From Peribacillus glennii (GTDB lineage Bacteria > Bacillota > Bacilli > Bacillales > DSM-1321), in assembly GCF_003429105.1 (NCBI RefSeq), contig NZ_QVTD01000005.1, positions 62,001-126,000 of the forward strand: a DNA stretch of 64,000 nucleotides. The letters run 5' to 3'. The notes beneath the pieces were generated by a model. That model saw nothing but the letters and a program-made list of their open reading frames with translations, made no database searches and was not told where the DNA came from. Position 1 is the stretch's first letter; the number at the start of each line of letters is the position of its first letter. Both the position numbers and the translations under genes were made by a program. Positions 46,129 to 58,117 of the stretch are shown here, piece by piece.

Positions 46129-47232
46129 TCAATTATTGATTTTTGCTTGAGCAGTGTCACATCCGGCAATAACAAGATGATTATGGTTATTTAAATCCAG
46201 TTCATAGGGAGCTTCAAGTTGTTCACCGTTTTCTTCGAGTATCTCAATAACCGGCCTGTCACTGCAGCCAACATTCTGGCGCGAAACTATACCTTTGCGG
46301 CCATCATTCAACGTCACACCAAGCCCGTTCGGGTAAACGGCGACAGCCCGCCTGAACGCCTCAACCACTTTCATTTCGAATTGAACGCCTGAACCGGCAT
46401 ACAAAATTTCCAGCCCTTCATGTGGAAGCATGGCGGATCGGTATACCCTGTTTGATGTAACAGCATCAAATACATCTGCAACAGCGATGATTTTCCCAAA
46501 GAAATGGATATCATCACCTGTAAGCCCGCGTGGATAGCCTGAGCCGTCAATCCTCTCGTGGTGCTGATAAGCGCAGTGTGCCACCAACAGCGGAAGGGTC
46601 TGTACGTTCCTGATCAAATGAAAGCCTGTCTCGGAATGCTTTTTTATTTCCTCAAATTCTTCTTTTGTGAGCCGTCCCGGCTTCATCAGAATTTCAACAG
46701 GAACAAGCATCTTTCCTACATCATGGAGGATAGCGCCGAGGCCTAGCGTTTCCAATTGCTTTGAACTAAGCTTCAGCTCCATGCCAATAGCCAGGGAATA
46801 TAGCGTAACATTCAATGAATGCGTGAAAATGTAATTATCATATGTATAGACATCAGCCAGCAATGTAAGCAGTTCGTCATTGCTGCGTATGTCATTCATA
46901 ATATGGCGAATTAACCCCGAAAAACGCCGGTAAGCTTTCTCTATAACAAATGAACTTGAAAGCGAATCATTTTTCTGCAGGTCAGTGAAGGTATTTTCAA
47001 TTGTGCTTATCGCTTCTCTTCTTAATGTTTCAGTAATGTTCTTTCCGGGCTTAATATGTTCTGTCCTTGGATCCTGTATATATACAAACGGGATTCCAAG
47101 CTCCTTCAACCGCCGAATCAGCTTCTCATTTAGTTCGATGCCTTCGTTTATTAGGATTTGCCCGCGTTCATTTCTAATACTTTTCCCAAGCCTCATCCCT
47201 TGTGTGAGTGATTCAGTAGTCCATAATCTCAT
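46129..47232 (-). CDS. HD-GYP domain cyclic-di-GMP phosphodiesterase-like protein
   Basis: 367-residue cytosolic protein. An N-terminal ~100-residue domain precedes an HD-GYP domain: HD at 170-171 and HHERIDGSGYP at 224-234, both intact. A C-terminal ~70-residue extension follows. Expected to hydrolyse cyclic-di-GMP. AGGAG precedes the ATG. It lies between yunB and yunC, where I recall no such gene in B. subtilis; it is the second HD-GYP protein in the window. Confidence 0.88.
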   Translation of the reverse strand: MRLWTTESLTQGMRLGKSIRNERGQILINEGIELNEKLIRRLKELGIPFVYIQDPRTEHIKPGKNITETLRREAISTIENTFTDLQKNDSLSSSFVIEKAYRRFSGLIRHIMNDIRSNDELLTLLADVYTYDNYIFTHSLNVTLYSLAIGMELKLSSKQLETLGLGAILHDVGKMLVPVEILMKPGRLTKEEFEEIKKHSETGFHLIRNVQTLPLLVAHCAYQHHERIDGSGYPRGLTGDDIHFFGKIIAVADVFDAVTSNRVYRSAMLPHEGLEILYAGSGVQFEMKVVEAFRRAVAVYPNGLGVTLNDGRKGIVSRQNVGCSDRPVIEILEENGEQLEAPYELDLNNHNHLVIAGCDTAQAKINN

Positions 47233-47358
47233 GTTCGGCGCTCCTGTTTAACCTTGAATTGACTTTGTCGGGCATCTGCTACTGCGACACAGCCTTTATT
47301 GATTTTATCGGTTACAGGGTGTTAAGTATGAAGATAAATTTCTAAAATAGCAAAAAAA

Positions 47359-47382
47359 GATGGACAGCCATGGCTGTCCATC
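47359..47382 (-). terminator. Terminator of yunC
   Basis: 11-bp stem (47359-47369 with 47372-47382, GATGGACAGCC arm) followed by seven T residues on the minus strand, just past the yunC stop. Confidence 0.85.
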
Positions 47383-47392
47383 GGATATATCC

Positions 47393-47698
47393 TTATTCAA
47401 GCATTCTTAATAAAGCGGCTTTACCTTGCATGCCTATCGTAATTCCGACTCTTTCCGCCTCATGCGTGACGGACTCCAAAGGTGCTTCCATCAATTCATC
47501 CAACGTTTTAACCCCTACGGCCCTTCCAGCTATTATGTTCCGGTCTTTCAATCGATCGTTCAGGAGACCGACATCTAACGCTCCGCACATGATATAACCT
47601 TTTCCGGTCGTGATTGCGATTAAATTCGTTTTTGGCAGCAAAACGGAAATGCCAAGAACTGTTTTGCCCTCGATCACGATGGGGGTAACGTTTATCAT
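47393..47698 (-). CDS. yunC: YunC family protein (DUF1805)
   Basis: 101 residues from the ATG at 47698 (AAGGAG upstream). GKGYIMCGALDVGLLNDRLKD (about 38-58) is the DUF1805 core, and the fold is a small alpha/beta protein. Position next to yunD is conserved in B. subtilis. Function unknown. Confidence 0.88.
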   Translation of the reverse strand: MINVTPIVIEGKTVLGISVLLPKTNLIAITTGKGYIMCGALDVGLLNDRLKDRNIIAGRAVGVKTLDELMEAPLESVTHEAERVGITIGMQGKAALLRMLE

Positions 47699-47762
47699 TT
47701 GCACCGCTCCTTCCCTCTTCATTCCTATTTTATGAAATGAACAAAGGATGGGTGTCTGGATT

Positions 47763-49142
47763 TCAAGAATACGATTGCTTTAACTTCCAAGCCATGATAT
47801 CCCTCAAAAACTCGGGCATGAAGTATTCCTTATCCTTGGAACGCTGGATTTGCGGGAAGAAGGAACCAAACGTATACATATCTGGAATAGCCAGTTTATA
47901 GAGTCTGCCCGGAATAAGTGCCTTCCCGTCCACCAGTACTTCCCGTATGATTCCATTTTCCGCTTTTTTGAACTCAACACGGTCATAGACAATAACTCCC
48001 ATAATCTTTCCCCTAAAACCAAAGCCTTTCAGCTGGATATGCGGCCATTCTTCGTTCAATGATTGCAGCAGGATTTCCTTCAACTCGCTTCCGCTTAACT
48101 CAACAACACATGGATTAATAGGATGCGGGAGCATCTGATGGATGTCTCCTTTGGTTACTTCCCCTGCTTGCAGCCCTTCCAAAAGAAGCCCTGCATTCAA
48201 AAAGGCACAGTCCGCCCTGCACCATTCCCTTAAGGCTTCACATAACATATTTGACAGTCTTGAAGGCTTAAACCACTCAGATTCAAGGTTTTCAGGAAGC
48301 AAGACACATGGATCTTGCAATTGTTCACGGCCTTCGTGATACATGTTATCAATCCATGCCCTTTCATCGGGAGCCTCCTGTAATTCATTTGTGTCATATA
48401 TGCGGGCAATTTTCCGTACCACATTCTTGCTGTCATCCACCGTAATCTCGACATGCCCGACATACATACCATATTTGCCCGCGCAGCATAGAAGAGTATT
48501 TCCTGACATACTGCCTTGATGAAGGATGTGGTGCGTATGCCCACCCAGGATAATATCGATTTCCGGAAAATCTTCTGCCATCCTTTCATCGTTGGGAAGT
48601 CCGAGATGGGAGAGGATGACAATCAGATCGCTCTTTTCTTTAAGGATGCCCATCTGCCTGCTTAGCTCCTCGAAAGGATCGGAAAGGCTCCACCCCAAAC
48701 CCGAATAGAACTTTTGAAAAAATGCGGTTAACCCAATCAAGCCTATCTTCGTTCCAGCTTGTGTTGTATGTATCGCATAGGGAAGAGCCCATGGAGGCCT
48801 TTCTCCGCTAGTTTGGTAAACGTTGGCGGCAAGAACTTTGAAATCTGCTTCATTATATAAAGAATCCAGTCCCTCATGCGGCAGGGTGATGCCTTCATTA
48901 TTTCCGATTGCCGCATATTGGTACCCTGCTTCATTGAGCAGATCCACATTCACTTTCCCAAGCGTCCCTTCTGTAAATGGATGCCAGCGGTCAACATGGT
49001 CGCCGATATCCAGGAAAATCGATTCCTCTCCAACTTCTTTGTGAAGCTTTTTCCTTTCACCAAGAAGCTGTTTGATCCGCGGCCAATTTTCAAAATGGCT
49101 GTGAAGGTCATTTGTATGATATAAATGGATAGTTTCTGACAT
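47763..49142 (-). CDS. yunD: Metallophosphatase/5'-nucleotidase-type protein YunD
   Basis: 459 residues. The N-terminal metallophosphoesterase domain has HTNDLHSHFEN (9-19), LDIGDHVD (44-51), AIGNNEG (about 77-83) and GGHTHH (about 204-209), a complete dimetal site. The C-terminal 5'-nucleotidase domain spans about 275-440. No signal peptide, unlike secreted UshA-type enzymes, so cytoplasmic. Substrates are probably nucleotides or nucleotide sugars. Between yunC and yunF. Confidence 0.92.
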   Translation of the reverse strand: MSETIHLYHTNDLHSHFENWPRIKQLLGERKKLHKEVGEESIFLDIGDHVDRWHPFTEGTLGKVNVDLLNEAGYQYAAIGNNEGITLPHEGLDSLYNEADFKVLAANVYQTSGERPPWALPYAIHTTQAGTKIGLIGLTAFFQKFYSGLGWSLSDPFEELSRQMGILKEKSDLIVILSHLGLPNDERMAEDFPEIDIILGGHTHHILHQGSMSGNTLLCCAGKYGMYVGHVEITVDDSKNVVRKIARIYDTNELQEAPDERAWIDNMYHEGREQLQDPCVLLPENLESEWFKPSRLSNMLCEALREWCRADCAFLNAGLLLEGLQAGEVTKGDIHQMLPHPINPCVVELSGSELKEILLQSLNEEWPHIQLKGFGFRGKIMGVIVYDRVEFKKAENGIIREVLVDGKALIPGRLYKLAIPDMYTFGSFFPQIQRSKDKEYFMPEFLRDIMAWKLKQSYS

Positions 49143-49166
49143 AATTACTCCCTCTATTCACTAAAG

Positions 49167-49195
49167 CCCCGACCAAGACGATTACCTTGGCCGGG
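49167..49195 (-). terminator. Hairpin downstream of yunF
   Basis: 10-bp stem with one mismatch (CCCGACCAAG at 49168 with CTTGGCCGGG ending 49195). Only a short T-rich tail follows, so termination is plausible but weak. Confidence 0.5.
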
Positions 49196-49208
49196 AATCA
49201 CTTTTCAG

Positions 49209-50054
49209 TTAAAATAAACCAAGCTGCCTTGGGGCAAGCCCTTCATATTTTATATCAAGAAGGCGGATCATCTCCTTTGCATTAAGGCTCGCGTCCCCGC
49301 CTGAATTATTATTGAATAGAACATAAATATTTTTTGACTGCTTTTCCAGCTCCCTTAGCTTTTGGACCCACTCTTCAAGTTCTTTCCTGTTATACCTGTA
49401 TAAATACCGAACTTCGCGCCAATTTCCCGCACCCGGCTTTTTCCACCCATTCACATTACGGCCGTGAAAACGGACTAGTGTTTTGTCAGGATCCGTTGCT
49501 TCAGGTACGATTGGAACGGATCCCTCGCCAGCTTGGGGTTCATCGCAAACTGTATGGATCCAGCCTTCTTTTTTGATAAACGCTAGTGTTTTATCATAGA
49601 ACCTGGGTTGGTACCAGGTATTATTGCGAAACTCAATGGCAACTGGTGTATTCCCCATTTCCTGCTTGCACCAGCGGAGATACTCGACATTTTCTTTTTT
49701 ACATTCAAACCATGGAGGAAACTGGAATAACACCATTGATAGTTTCCCGGCCTCTTTAAATGTTTGGAGAGAATCGGAAAAGGCAGCAAACATCTCTTGC
49801 TGATTTCCGAATGGGATTTCACCGCGCTGATGCCCTGTCATGCCTTGGTAAGCCTTGACAATGAAACGGAATGATGAAGGCGTGTCAGCAATCCATTTTT
49901 CCGCATTGCGTATCGGCTGTATCGCATAGAACGAAGCATCAAGTTCCACGATTGGAAAGTGGGAAGCGTATTCCTTTAATTTATCCCTCGATGAAATCTT
50001 GTCCGGGTACAAGCTATCATGGTCACCCCATCCTGTAACCCCGATATATATCAT
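49209..50054 (-). CDS. yunF: DUF72 family TIM-barrel protein YunF
   Basis: 281 residues from the ATG at 50054, with an upstream TTG at 50075 possible. DUF72 hallmarks are YIGVTGWGDHDSLYP (about 3-17), VELDASFYAIQ near 36-46 and VAIEFRNNTWY near 139-149. The fold is a TIM barrel resembling xylose isomerases. Biochemical role unknown. It overlaps no neighbour. Confidence 0.9.
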   Translation of the reverse strand: MIYIGVTGWGDHDSLYPDKISSRDKLKEYASHFPIVELDASFYAIQPIRNAEKWIADTPSSFRFIVKAYQGMTGHQRGEIPFGNQQEMFAAFSDSLQTFKEAGKLSMVLFQFPPWFECKKENVEYLRWCKQEMGNTPVAIEFRNNTWYQPRFYDKTLAFIKKEGWIHTVCDEPQAGEGSVPIVPEATDPDKTLVRFHGRNVNGWKKPGAGNWREVRYLYRYNRKELEEWVQKLRELEKQSKNIYVLFNNNSGGDASLNAKEMIRLLDIKYEGLAPRQLGLF

Positions 50055-50133
50055 CCGTATCACATCTGCTTTCAAAAGTTTTATAACTTATCTTAACATA
50101 TCAATCGAAATGGTCTGCTACTATTAGGTTTAG

Positions 50134-50190
50134 GCCCACAGGATTTGGGTCACACAGGGGAAGACATAAGTATGTGGCGTACTTAGCTGT
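50134..50190. repeat. Interspersed repeat, copy A
   Basis: Starts CCCACAGGATTTGGGTCACA and ends GCGTACTTAGCTGT, with about 25 variable bases between. Related to the copies at 55877-55932 and 19964-19992. It lies in the yunF/sufB spacer. Confidence 0.5.
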
Positions 50191-50244
50191 ATTCTGCTCA
50201 ATGGGGATAGGATGTTTTATAGTTTGCTTATCTGCCTTGTAAAA

Positions 50245-50273
50245 AACCCGCTGAAGGAACTCTCCAGCGGGTT
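50245..50273 (-). terminator. Terminator of the suf operon
   Basis: 9-bp stem (50245-50253 with 50265-50273) followed on the minus strand by a run of T residues, 23 bases past the sufB stop. Confidence 0.85.
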
Positions 50274-50295
50274 GGTGTAAGCATAAATTTTGTTG

Positions 50296-51693
50296 TTAAC
50301 CAATAGAACCTTCCATTTCGAACTTGATCAAGCGGTTCATTTCAACCGCATATTCCATTGGCAACTCTTTCGTGAATGGCTCGATGAAGCCCATTACGAT
50401 CATTTCAGTAGCTTCCTGCTCGGAAATTCCGCGGCTCATAAGGTAGAATAGCTGTTCCTCAGATACTTTGGATACCTTCGCTTCATGCTCTAACGAAATG
50501 TTATCATTCAGGATTTCATTATATGGGATTGTATCAGATGTAGACTGATTATCCATGATTAAGGTGTCACATTCGATATTGGCTCGTGCACCATCAGCTT
50601 TACGGCCGAAGTGGACGATTCCGCGATATGTTACTTTACCGCCGTGCTTGGAGATCGATTTAGACACGATCGTTGAAGACGTGTTCGGTGCAAGATGCGT
50701 CATTTTTGCCCCTGCATCCTGATGTTGGCCTTTGCCAGCGATCGCAATGGATAATGTCATACCGCGTGCGCCTTCACCCTTAAGGATAACAGCCGGGTAT
50801 TTCATTGTCAGCTTGGAACCGATATTTCCGTCGATCCATTCCATTGTAGCGTTTGCGTCACAAACCGCACGCTTTGTAACCAGGTTGTATACATTGTTTG
50901 CCCAGTTTTGGATGGTTGTATAACGGCAATACGCATCTTTTTTGACAATGATCTCAACAACCGCACTATGAAGCGAGTTTGTTGTGTAGACCGGTGCTGT
51001 ACAGCCCTCTACGTAGTGAACATGAGCGCCTTCATCCACAATGATCAGAGTCCGTTCGAATTGGCCCATGTTTTCTGAATTAATACGGAAATAGGCCTGA
51101 AGCGGAGTATCAACTTTTATACCTTTTGGCACATAGATGAATGAACCGCCGGACCAAACTGCAGAGTTTAAAGCAGCAAATTTGTTATCAGTAGGAGGAA
51201 TCGTTTTCCCGAAATGTTCGCGGAAAATATCTTCATTTTCCTTTAGCGCCGAATCCGTATCCTTAAACACGATACCCATTTCTTCCAGGTCTTCCTTCAT
51301 GTTGTGATAAACAACTTCAGATTCATACTGTGCAGAGACCCCGGCCAAGTACTTCTGTTCAGCCTCGGGAATGCCAAGTTTATCAAAAGTTTGTTTAATT
51401 TCTTCCGGCACTTCATCCCAAGAACGTTCCGATTTCTCAGAAGGTTTTACATAATAAGTGATTTCATCGAAGTTTAAACTGGCCAAATCCCCGCCCCATT
51501 GCGGCATTGGCATGTTATAGAAATGCTCAAGTGATTTCAGGCGGAAATCAAGCATCCATTGCGGTTCTTCTTTCATACGGGAAATTTCTTCGACGATTTC
51601 CCTGGTCAAGCCGCGCTTTGAACGGAAAATAGAAACATCTCTATCCGCAAAGCCATATTTATAATCACCGATTTCAGGCATTTTCTTTGCCAT
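50296..51693 (-). CDS. sufB: Fe-S cluster scaffold subunit SufB
   Basis: 465 residues from the ATG at 51693 (GGAGG upstream; the frame to 51744 is an extension). With SufC and SufD it forms the SufBC2D complex where [Fe-S] clusters are built. The conserved beta-helix core ([26 protein letters not shown]) and C-terminal [16 protein letters not shown] are typical. Last gene of sufCDSUB. Confidence 0.97.
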   Translation of the reverse strand: MAKKMPEIGDYKYGFADRDVSIFRSKRGLTREIVEEISRMKEEPQWMLDFRLKSLEHFYNMPMPQWGGDLASLNFDEITYYVKPSEKSERSWDEVPEEIKQTFDKLGIPEAEQKYLAGVSAQYESEVVYHNMKEDLEEMGIVFKDTDSALKENEDIFREHFGKTIPPTDNKFAALNSAVWSGGSFIYVPKGIKVDTPLQAYFRINSENMGQFERTLIIVDEGAHVHYVEGCTAPVYTTNSLHSAVVEIIVKKDAYCRYTTIQNWANNVYNLVTKRAVCDANATMEWIDGNIGSKLTMKYPAVILKGEGARGMTLSIAIAGKGQHQDAGAKMTHLAPNTSSTIVSKSISKHGGKVTYRGIVHFGRKADGARANIECDTLIMDNQSTSDTIPYNEILNDNISLEHEAKVSKVSEEQLFYLMSRGISEQEATEMIVMGFIEPFTKELPMEYAVEMNRLIKFEMEGSIG

Positions 51694-51753
51694 AGCTCGT
51701 TTCCTCCATTTCGTGAAAGCAGGCATAGCGGTCTCATGCGCCATTCTGCTTTC

Positions 51754-54717
<2,964 letters not shown>

Positions 54718-54732
54718 TTCTGGTCCTCCTGT

Positions 54733-55518
54733 TTACGCTTCTTGGCCAACTGTTTCGTCTTCGATCCCTAATTCTTGTTTAATCCAATCGTAACCTTCTG
54801 CTTCCAGGCGCTGTGCCAGCTCAGGTCCGCCGGATTTCACTACGCGGCCTTGCATCATAACGTGTACGTAATCAGGAGTAATATAATTTAATAGACGCTG
54901 ATAGTGAGTGATAATCAAGCATCCGAAATCTTCCCCGCGCATTTCATTGATTCCTTTTGAAACTACTTTTAAAGCGTCGATATCCAAACCTGAATCGATT
55001 TCGTCAAGAATAGCGATCTTCGGCTCGATCATCATAAGCTGAAGGATCTCGTTCCGTTTCTTTTCACCGCCGGAGAACCCTTCGTTCAGATATCGTTGGG
55101 CCATATCTTCGCTCATTTCAAGGAATTCCATCTTTTCATCCATTTTACGGATGAATTTCATTAATGAAATTTCGTCGCCTTCTTCGCGGCGGCTGTTGAT
55201 GGCTGAACGAAGGAAGTCCGCATTCGTAACACCATTGATTTCACTTGGATATTGCATAGCCAGGAAAAGACCGACGCGCGCGCGCTCGTCTACTTCCATT
55301 TCAAGTACATCCTCGCCGTCAAAAGTGATGCTTCCGCTCGTTACTTCATATTTCGGGTGGCCCATGATCGCAGAAGACAAAGTGGATTTCCCTGTTCCAT
55401 TCGGTCCCATGATCGCATGGATTTCCCCGCCTTTTACTTCAAGGTTAACCCCTTTCAGGATTTCCTTTCCCTCGATTGATACATGTAGATCTTTGATAGT
55501 TAATGTAGAACCTGCCAT
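54733..55518 (-). CDS. sufC: SufC ATPase
   Basis: 261-residue ABC-type ATPase: Walker A GPNGTGKST (about 38-46), signature FSGGEKKR (about 147-154), Walker B IAILDEIDSGLD (about 169-180). It powers conformational change of SufBC2D and has no membrane partner. First gene of the operon, with a GGAGG site. The upstream region carries AATGAGAAT direct repeats but no clear operator. Confidence 0.97.
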   Translation of the reverse strand: MAGSTLTIKDLHVSIEGKEILKGVNLEVKGGEIHAIMGPNGTGKSTLSSAIMGHPKYEVTSGSITFDGEDVLEMEVDERARVGLFLAMQYPSEINGVTNADFLRSAINSRREEGDEISLMKFIRKMDEKMEFLEMSEDMAQRYLNEGFSGGEKKRNEILQLMMIEPKIAILDEIDSGLDIDALKVVSKGINEMRGEDFGCLIITHYQRLLNYITPDYVHVMMQGRVVKSGGPELAQRLEAEGYDWIKQELGIEDETVGQEA

Positions 55519-55876
55519 TTTAATACCTCCGTGGACTAATTCCTTATTTATAGCATGGACAGCCTTTTACTATCCTTCTATTTATAATGTTTGGTGCTCA
55601 TTCTCATTTTATTCTCATTACAATCTTATAACAAATGAAAAGTGGAAGCAACTAATATGAGCAGATTTCCCCTATAAATGTAGTGTTTAAGAATAGTGCA
55701 GTGGATTTCTTTAAGCGTATAGGAGAACTGTCTTGATTATTCCCTTTTAATTCATAACCGTTTCCCACGCCATAGCTTTTGTAATAACGTTATTCTTCAT
55801 TCTGAATTATCTATATTTGTTAAAAAACCCGGATTTGGCGAGCCATTATTAAAGATGAACACATAGGGGTAGTAGG

Positions 55877-55932
55877 GCCCTCAGGATGTGGCTCACATAG
55901 GCATTGCTCCGAGTGCAGCGCACTTAGCCTGT
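55877..55932. repeat. Interspersed repeat, copy B
   Basis: Starts GGCCCTCAGGATGTGGCTCA and ends GCGCACTTAGCCTGT. Best preserved relative to the presumed consensus, and matches copies A and C. Confidence 0.5.
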
Positions 55933-55988
55933 GTATTTACTCTAGCAAGTTCTAAATGATTCATACTTTTTATCTGTCTGGAAAAATG

Positions 55989-56027
55989 AAAAAGGCCGGC
56001 CTGTAAACCCTTGTTTAATGTCCGGCC
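55989..56027 (-). terminator. Terminator of the small gene at 56115
   Basis: Stem GGCCGG (55994-55999) with CCGGCC (56022-56027), followed on the minus strand by a T-rich stretch. Confidence 0.7.
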
Positions 56028-56114
56028 AAAAGTTTTCGCTTTATAGAAAACTTTCGCCAGGACATACATCACTTGAGCTTATTGGCCAGCCTTATATCGT
56101 ATATTCATGCAAAC

Positions 56115-56267
56115 TTACGGGTGAAGCCTGCGCTGGAGATCATTCACGATTCGATTACATTGTTCATACTCTCTTTGTCTGCGTTTTTCCACCTGGATGC
56201 GGAGATCTAATTTCCTGCTGTATTCGCTGTAGCCAAATCCATGAGATTGCTGCATCGCCTTTTCCAT
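56115..56267 (-). CDS. Candidate 50-residue charged helical protein
   Basis: Minus-strand frame from the ATG at 56267 to TAA. The peptide is strongly amphipathic and basic, with a segment GYSEYSRKLDLRIQVEKRRQ that superficially recalls the SQxLD part of Spo0E-like phosphatases, though the spacing differs. The frame extends upstream to possible TTG (56285) or rare ATT (56303) starts; AAAGGA lies before the latter. A terminator follows 88 bases downstream. No family recognised. Confidence 0.45.
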   Translation of the reverse strand: MEKAMQQSHGFGYSEYSRKLDLRIQVEKRRQREYEQCNRIVNDLQRRLHP

Positions 56268-56700
56268 TTCGCTTGTAACGTTCAAATCTAGAGAGTTGAT
56301 AATGAATCAATCCTTTCCATTTTTCGGTTCGCTTATATTCTATCATTGCTTATTTTGTTTACACAATGTTCTTTACCCACGATAAACTTTGATTAAACAT
56401 GAAATGACCTGCTTTAGAAAAAAAGGATATATGATGCTTTACATATGCTCAGGATTGCTTTGTTTTTCTTCCATATATTAGTCTGCCATACTGTATGAAC
56501 AAAAAAACCTAAGCGGAATCGGACATGCATGCATAACGCAACATTCTGCTTAGGTTTATTCTTCCTGGATAAAAAGTATACAATTTTCAACATGCATTGA
56601 TGCCTAGCTTCGACCTACAAAGATGTACTAATGACGGTGTTGCGAAAGGGCGTGGCAATTCGCTAGCTGACGTTCTTATGAAGGATAGTGCACCTTTTCT
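56268..56700. other. 433-bp intergenic region downstream of yurZ
   Basis: Contains the yurZ terminator hairpin (56505-56556), with a GCATGCATGC palindrome in its loop. No gene is seen. Confidence 0.4.
56505..56556 (-). terminator. Terminator of yurZ
   Basis: Imperfect stem of about 14 bp (56505-56519 with 56543-56556); seven T residues follow on the minus strand. It is about 145 bases from the yurZ stop. Confidence 0.65.
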
Positions 56701-57063
56701 TTAATGCAGCTCTGATAATTCCTGTACAGCATCCTGGACGAGCGTAACCGCCTGGCTCATGACTGCTCCGCCTCCAAAGGCAGCGGAAACGCCTATTGCT
56801 TCCATGATTTCCTGTTCACTGGCTCCATGGTCCAGGCATCCCTTGACATGATATAGGATGCAATACTCATCCTGAGTGTAGACACTTATCCCCAGCGCTA
56901 TCAACTGTTTTTCTTTATAGCCAAGTGCCCCTTCCCTAAAGCAAGCTTCCGTAAAGGCATTATAATGCTGGGCAAGATCCGGCATTTTCTGCATAAAAAC
57001 CCCAAGGCCCTCTTTATAATCATGGATGGCAGCTTCAGAAGGATTTCTCGGTTCATTACTCAT
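56701..57063 (-). CDS. yurZ: Carboxymuconolactone decarboxylase-family protein YurZ
   Basis: 120-residue AhpD-like helical protein. EYCILYHVKGCLDHGAS near residues 59-75 is the family's cysteine-histidine region: a cysteine and the H three to four residues later, with a second cysteine further on instead of the AhpD CxxC. Peroxidase- or disulfide-linked activity is possible. GGAG precedes the ATG. In B. subtilis yurZ lies between suf and metNPQ, as here. Confidence 0.9.
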   Translation of the reverse strand: MSNEPRNPSEAAIHDYKEGLGVFMQKMPDLAQHYNAFTEACFREGALGYKEKQLIALGISVYTQDEYCILYHVKGCLDHGASEQEIMEAIGVSAAFGGGAVMSQAVTLVQDAVQELSELH

Positions 57064-57204
57064 ATAATCAGCTCCTTCGAGTCAATATCTTGTTTAGTAT
57101 TTTACATGCTGAATTCATATATGCAAAGAACACAACTATAAGGTAAAAGTTAAAAAGGATATCAGGAAGAAAAATTCATAAATCGAGGCTTGAACTAACA
57201 GGAA

Positions 57205-57235
57205 AAGGGGGCGGCTTTTTTAAAGCCACCCCCTT
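57205..57235 (-). terminator. Terminator of metNPQ
   Basis: Strong stem (AAGGGGG then GGCTTT, pairing with AAAGCC and CCCCCTT) with a T-rich tail on the minus strand, 10 bases past metQ. Confidence 0.85.
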
Positions 57236-57244
57236 GTTTCACTT

Positions 57245-58087
57245 TTATTCTGCAGGCAATACTGCGCCTTTGTATTGGTTTGTGATGAAATCCTGGATTT
57301 CTTTAGAGTGCAATACCTCAACCAATGTTTTGATTTCTTCGCGGTCTTCATCGCCTTCACGGACAGTGATGATATTTACATATGGATTGTCCTCTTTCGA
57401 TTCAACTGCGATAGGGTCATTAACCGGGTCCAATCCTGCATCAAGGGCATAATTGGCATTGATGACTACTGCATCACCTTCATTGTTATTGTATACCTGC
57501 GGCAATAACCCAGCTTCAACATCAGGCTTGAATTTAAGCTTTTTTGGGTTTTCAACAATATCATCGATTGTAGCTTCTGTCTTATCAACACCATCTTTGA
57601 GTTTGATGAGGCCTTTTTCTTGGAACATTGTTAAGATACGGCCGTGGTCAGCAACGGAGTCCCTCATGATGATGGTTCCGCCTGCCGGGATATCCTCAAG
57701 GCTTTTGTGCTTCTTGGAATAAATGCCGATTGGCTCGATATGGACTCCGCCGGCATTGGCGAATTTATAGCCTTCATCCTTCATTTGAAGTTCCATGTAA
57801 GGGATGTGCTGGAAATAGTTTGCATCAATTTCCTCGTCAGCAAGTGCCTTATTTGGAAGGATATAGTCCTGGAACTTTTTGATTTCAATATCCACGCCTT
57901 TTTCTTTCAGGATTGGCTTAGCCTTTTCCAGGATTTCAGCATGCGGGATATTGGAAGCACCCACCACAAGTTTCTTTTCATCAGATTTTGACTCAGTTGA
58001 GCCGCCGCCTCCTTCATTGCTGCCGCAAGCGGATAAAGTAAGTGCCAGCGCTGCAGAAGCAGCAATTGCAGTAAACCATTTTTTCAT
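57245..58087 (-). CDS. metQ: Methionine ABC transporter substrate-binding lipoprotein
   Basis: 280 residues from the ATG at 58087 (AGGAGG upstream). Signal peptide with lipobox LSAC (cysteine about 21), then a NlpA-type binding protein: VGASNIPHAEILE (about 41-53), ANYFQHIPYM and VINANYALDAGLDP. Binds methionine at the outer membrane face for MetP/MetN. Third gene of metNPQ. Confidence 0.95.
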   Translation of the reverse strand: MKKWFTAIAASAALALTLSACGSNEGGGGSTESKSDEKKLVVGASNIPHAEILEKAKPILKEKGVDIEIKKFQDYILPNKALADEEIDANYFQHIPYMELQMKDEGYKFANAGGVHIEPIGIYSKKHKSLEDIPAGGTIIMRDSVADHGRILTMFQEKGLIKLKDGVDKTEATIDDIVENPKKLKFKPDVEAGLLPQVYNNNEGDAVVINANYALDAGLDPVNDPIAVESKEDNPYVNIITVREGDEDREEIKTLVEVLHSKEIQDFITNQYKGAVLPAE

Positions 58088-58117
58088 GTTCTTTCCTCCT
58101 GTAATTTCATATTTCAC

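Larger units (their letters stand above)
55519..56114. other. 596-bp intergenic region upstream of sufC
   Basis: Carries the suf promoter region (direct AATGAGAAT repeats at 55600-55619), a GGCGAG hairpin near 55835, repeat copy B and the terminator at 55989-56027. No gene is seen. Confidence 0.45.

Noticed and set aside
56115-56267. Calling the small frame a Spo0E-like phosphatase
   Set aside because: The distance between the glycine turn and the S-x-x-LD segment is about three residues too short and helix 1 is not recognisable.
56164-56346. 60-codon minus-strand frame overlapping the 50-codon candidate
   Set aside because: No ribosome site precedes it, and its sequence looks less protein-like than the overlapping frame.
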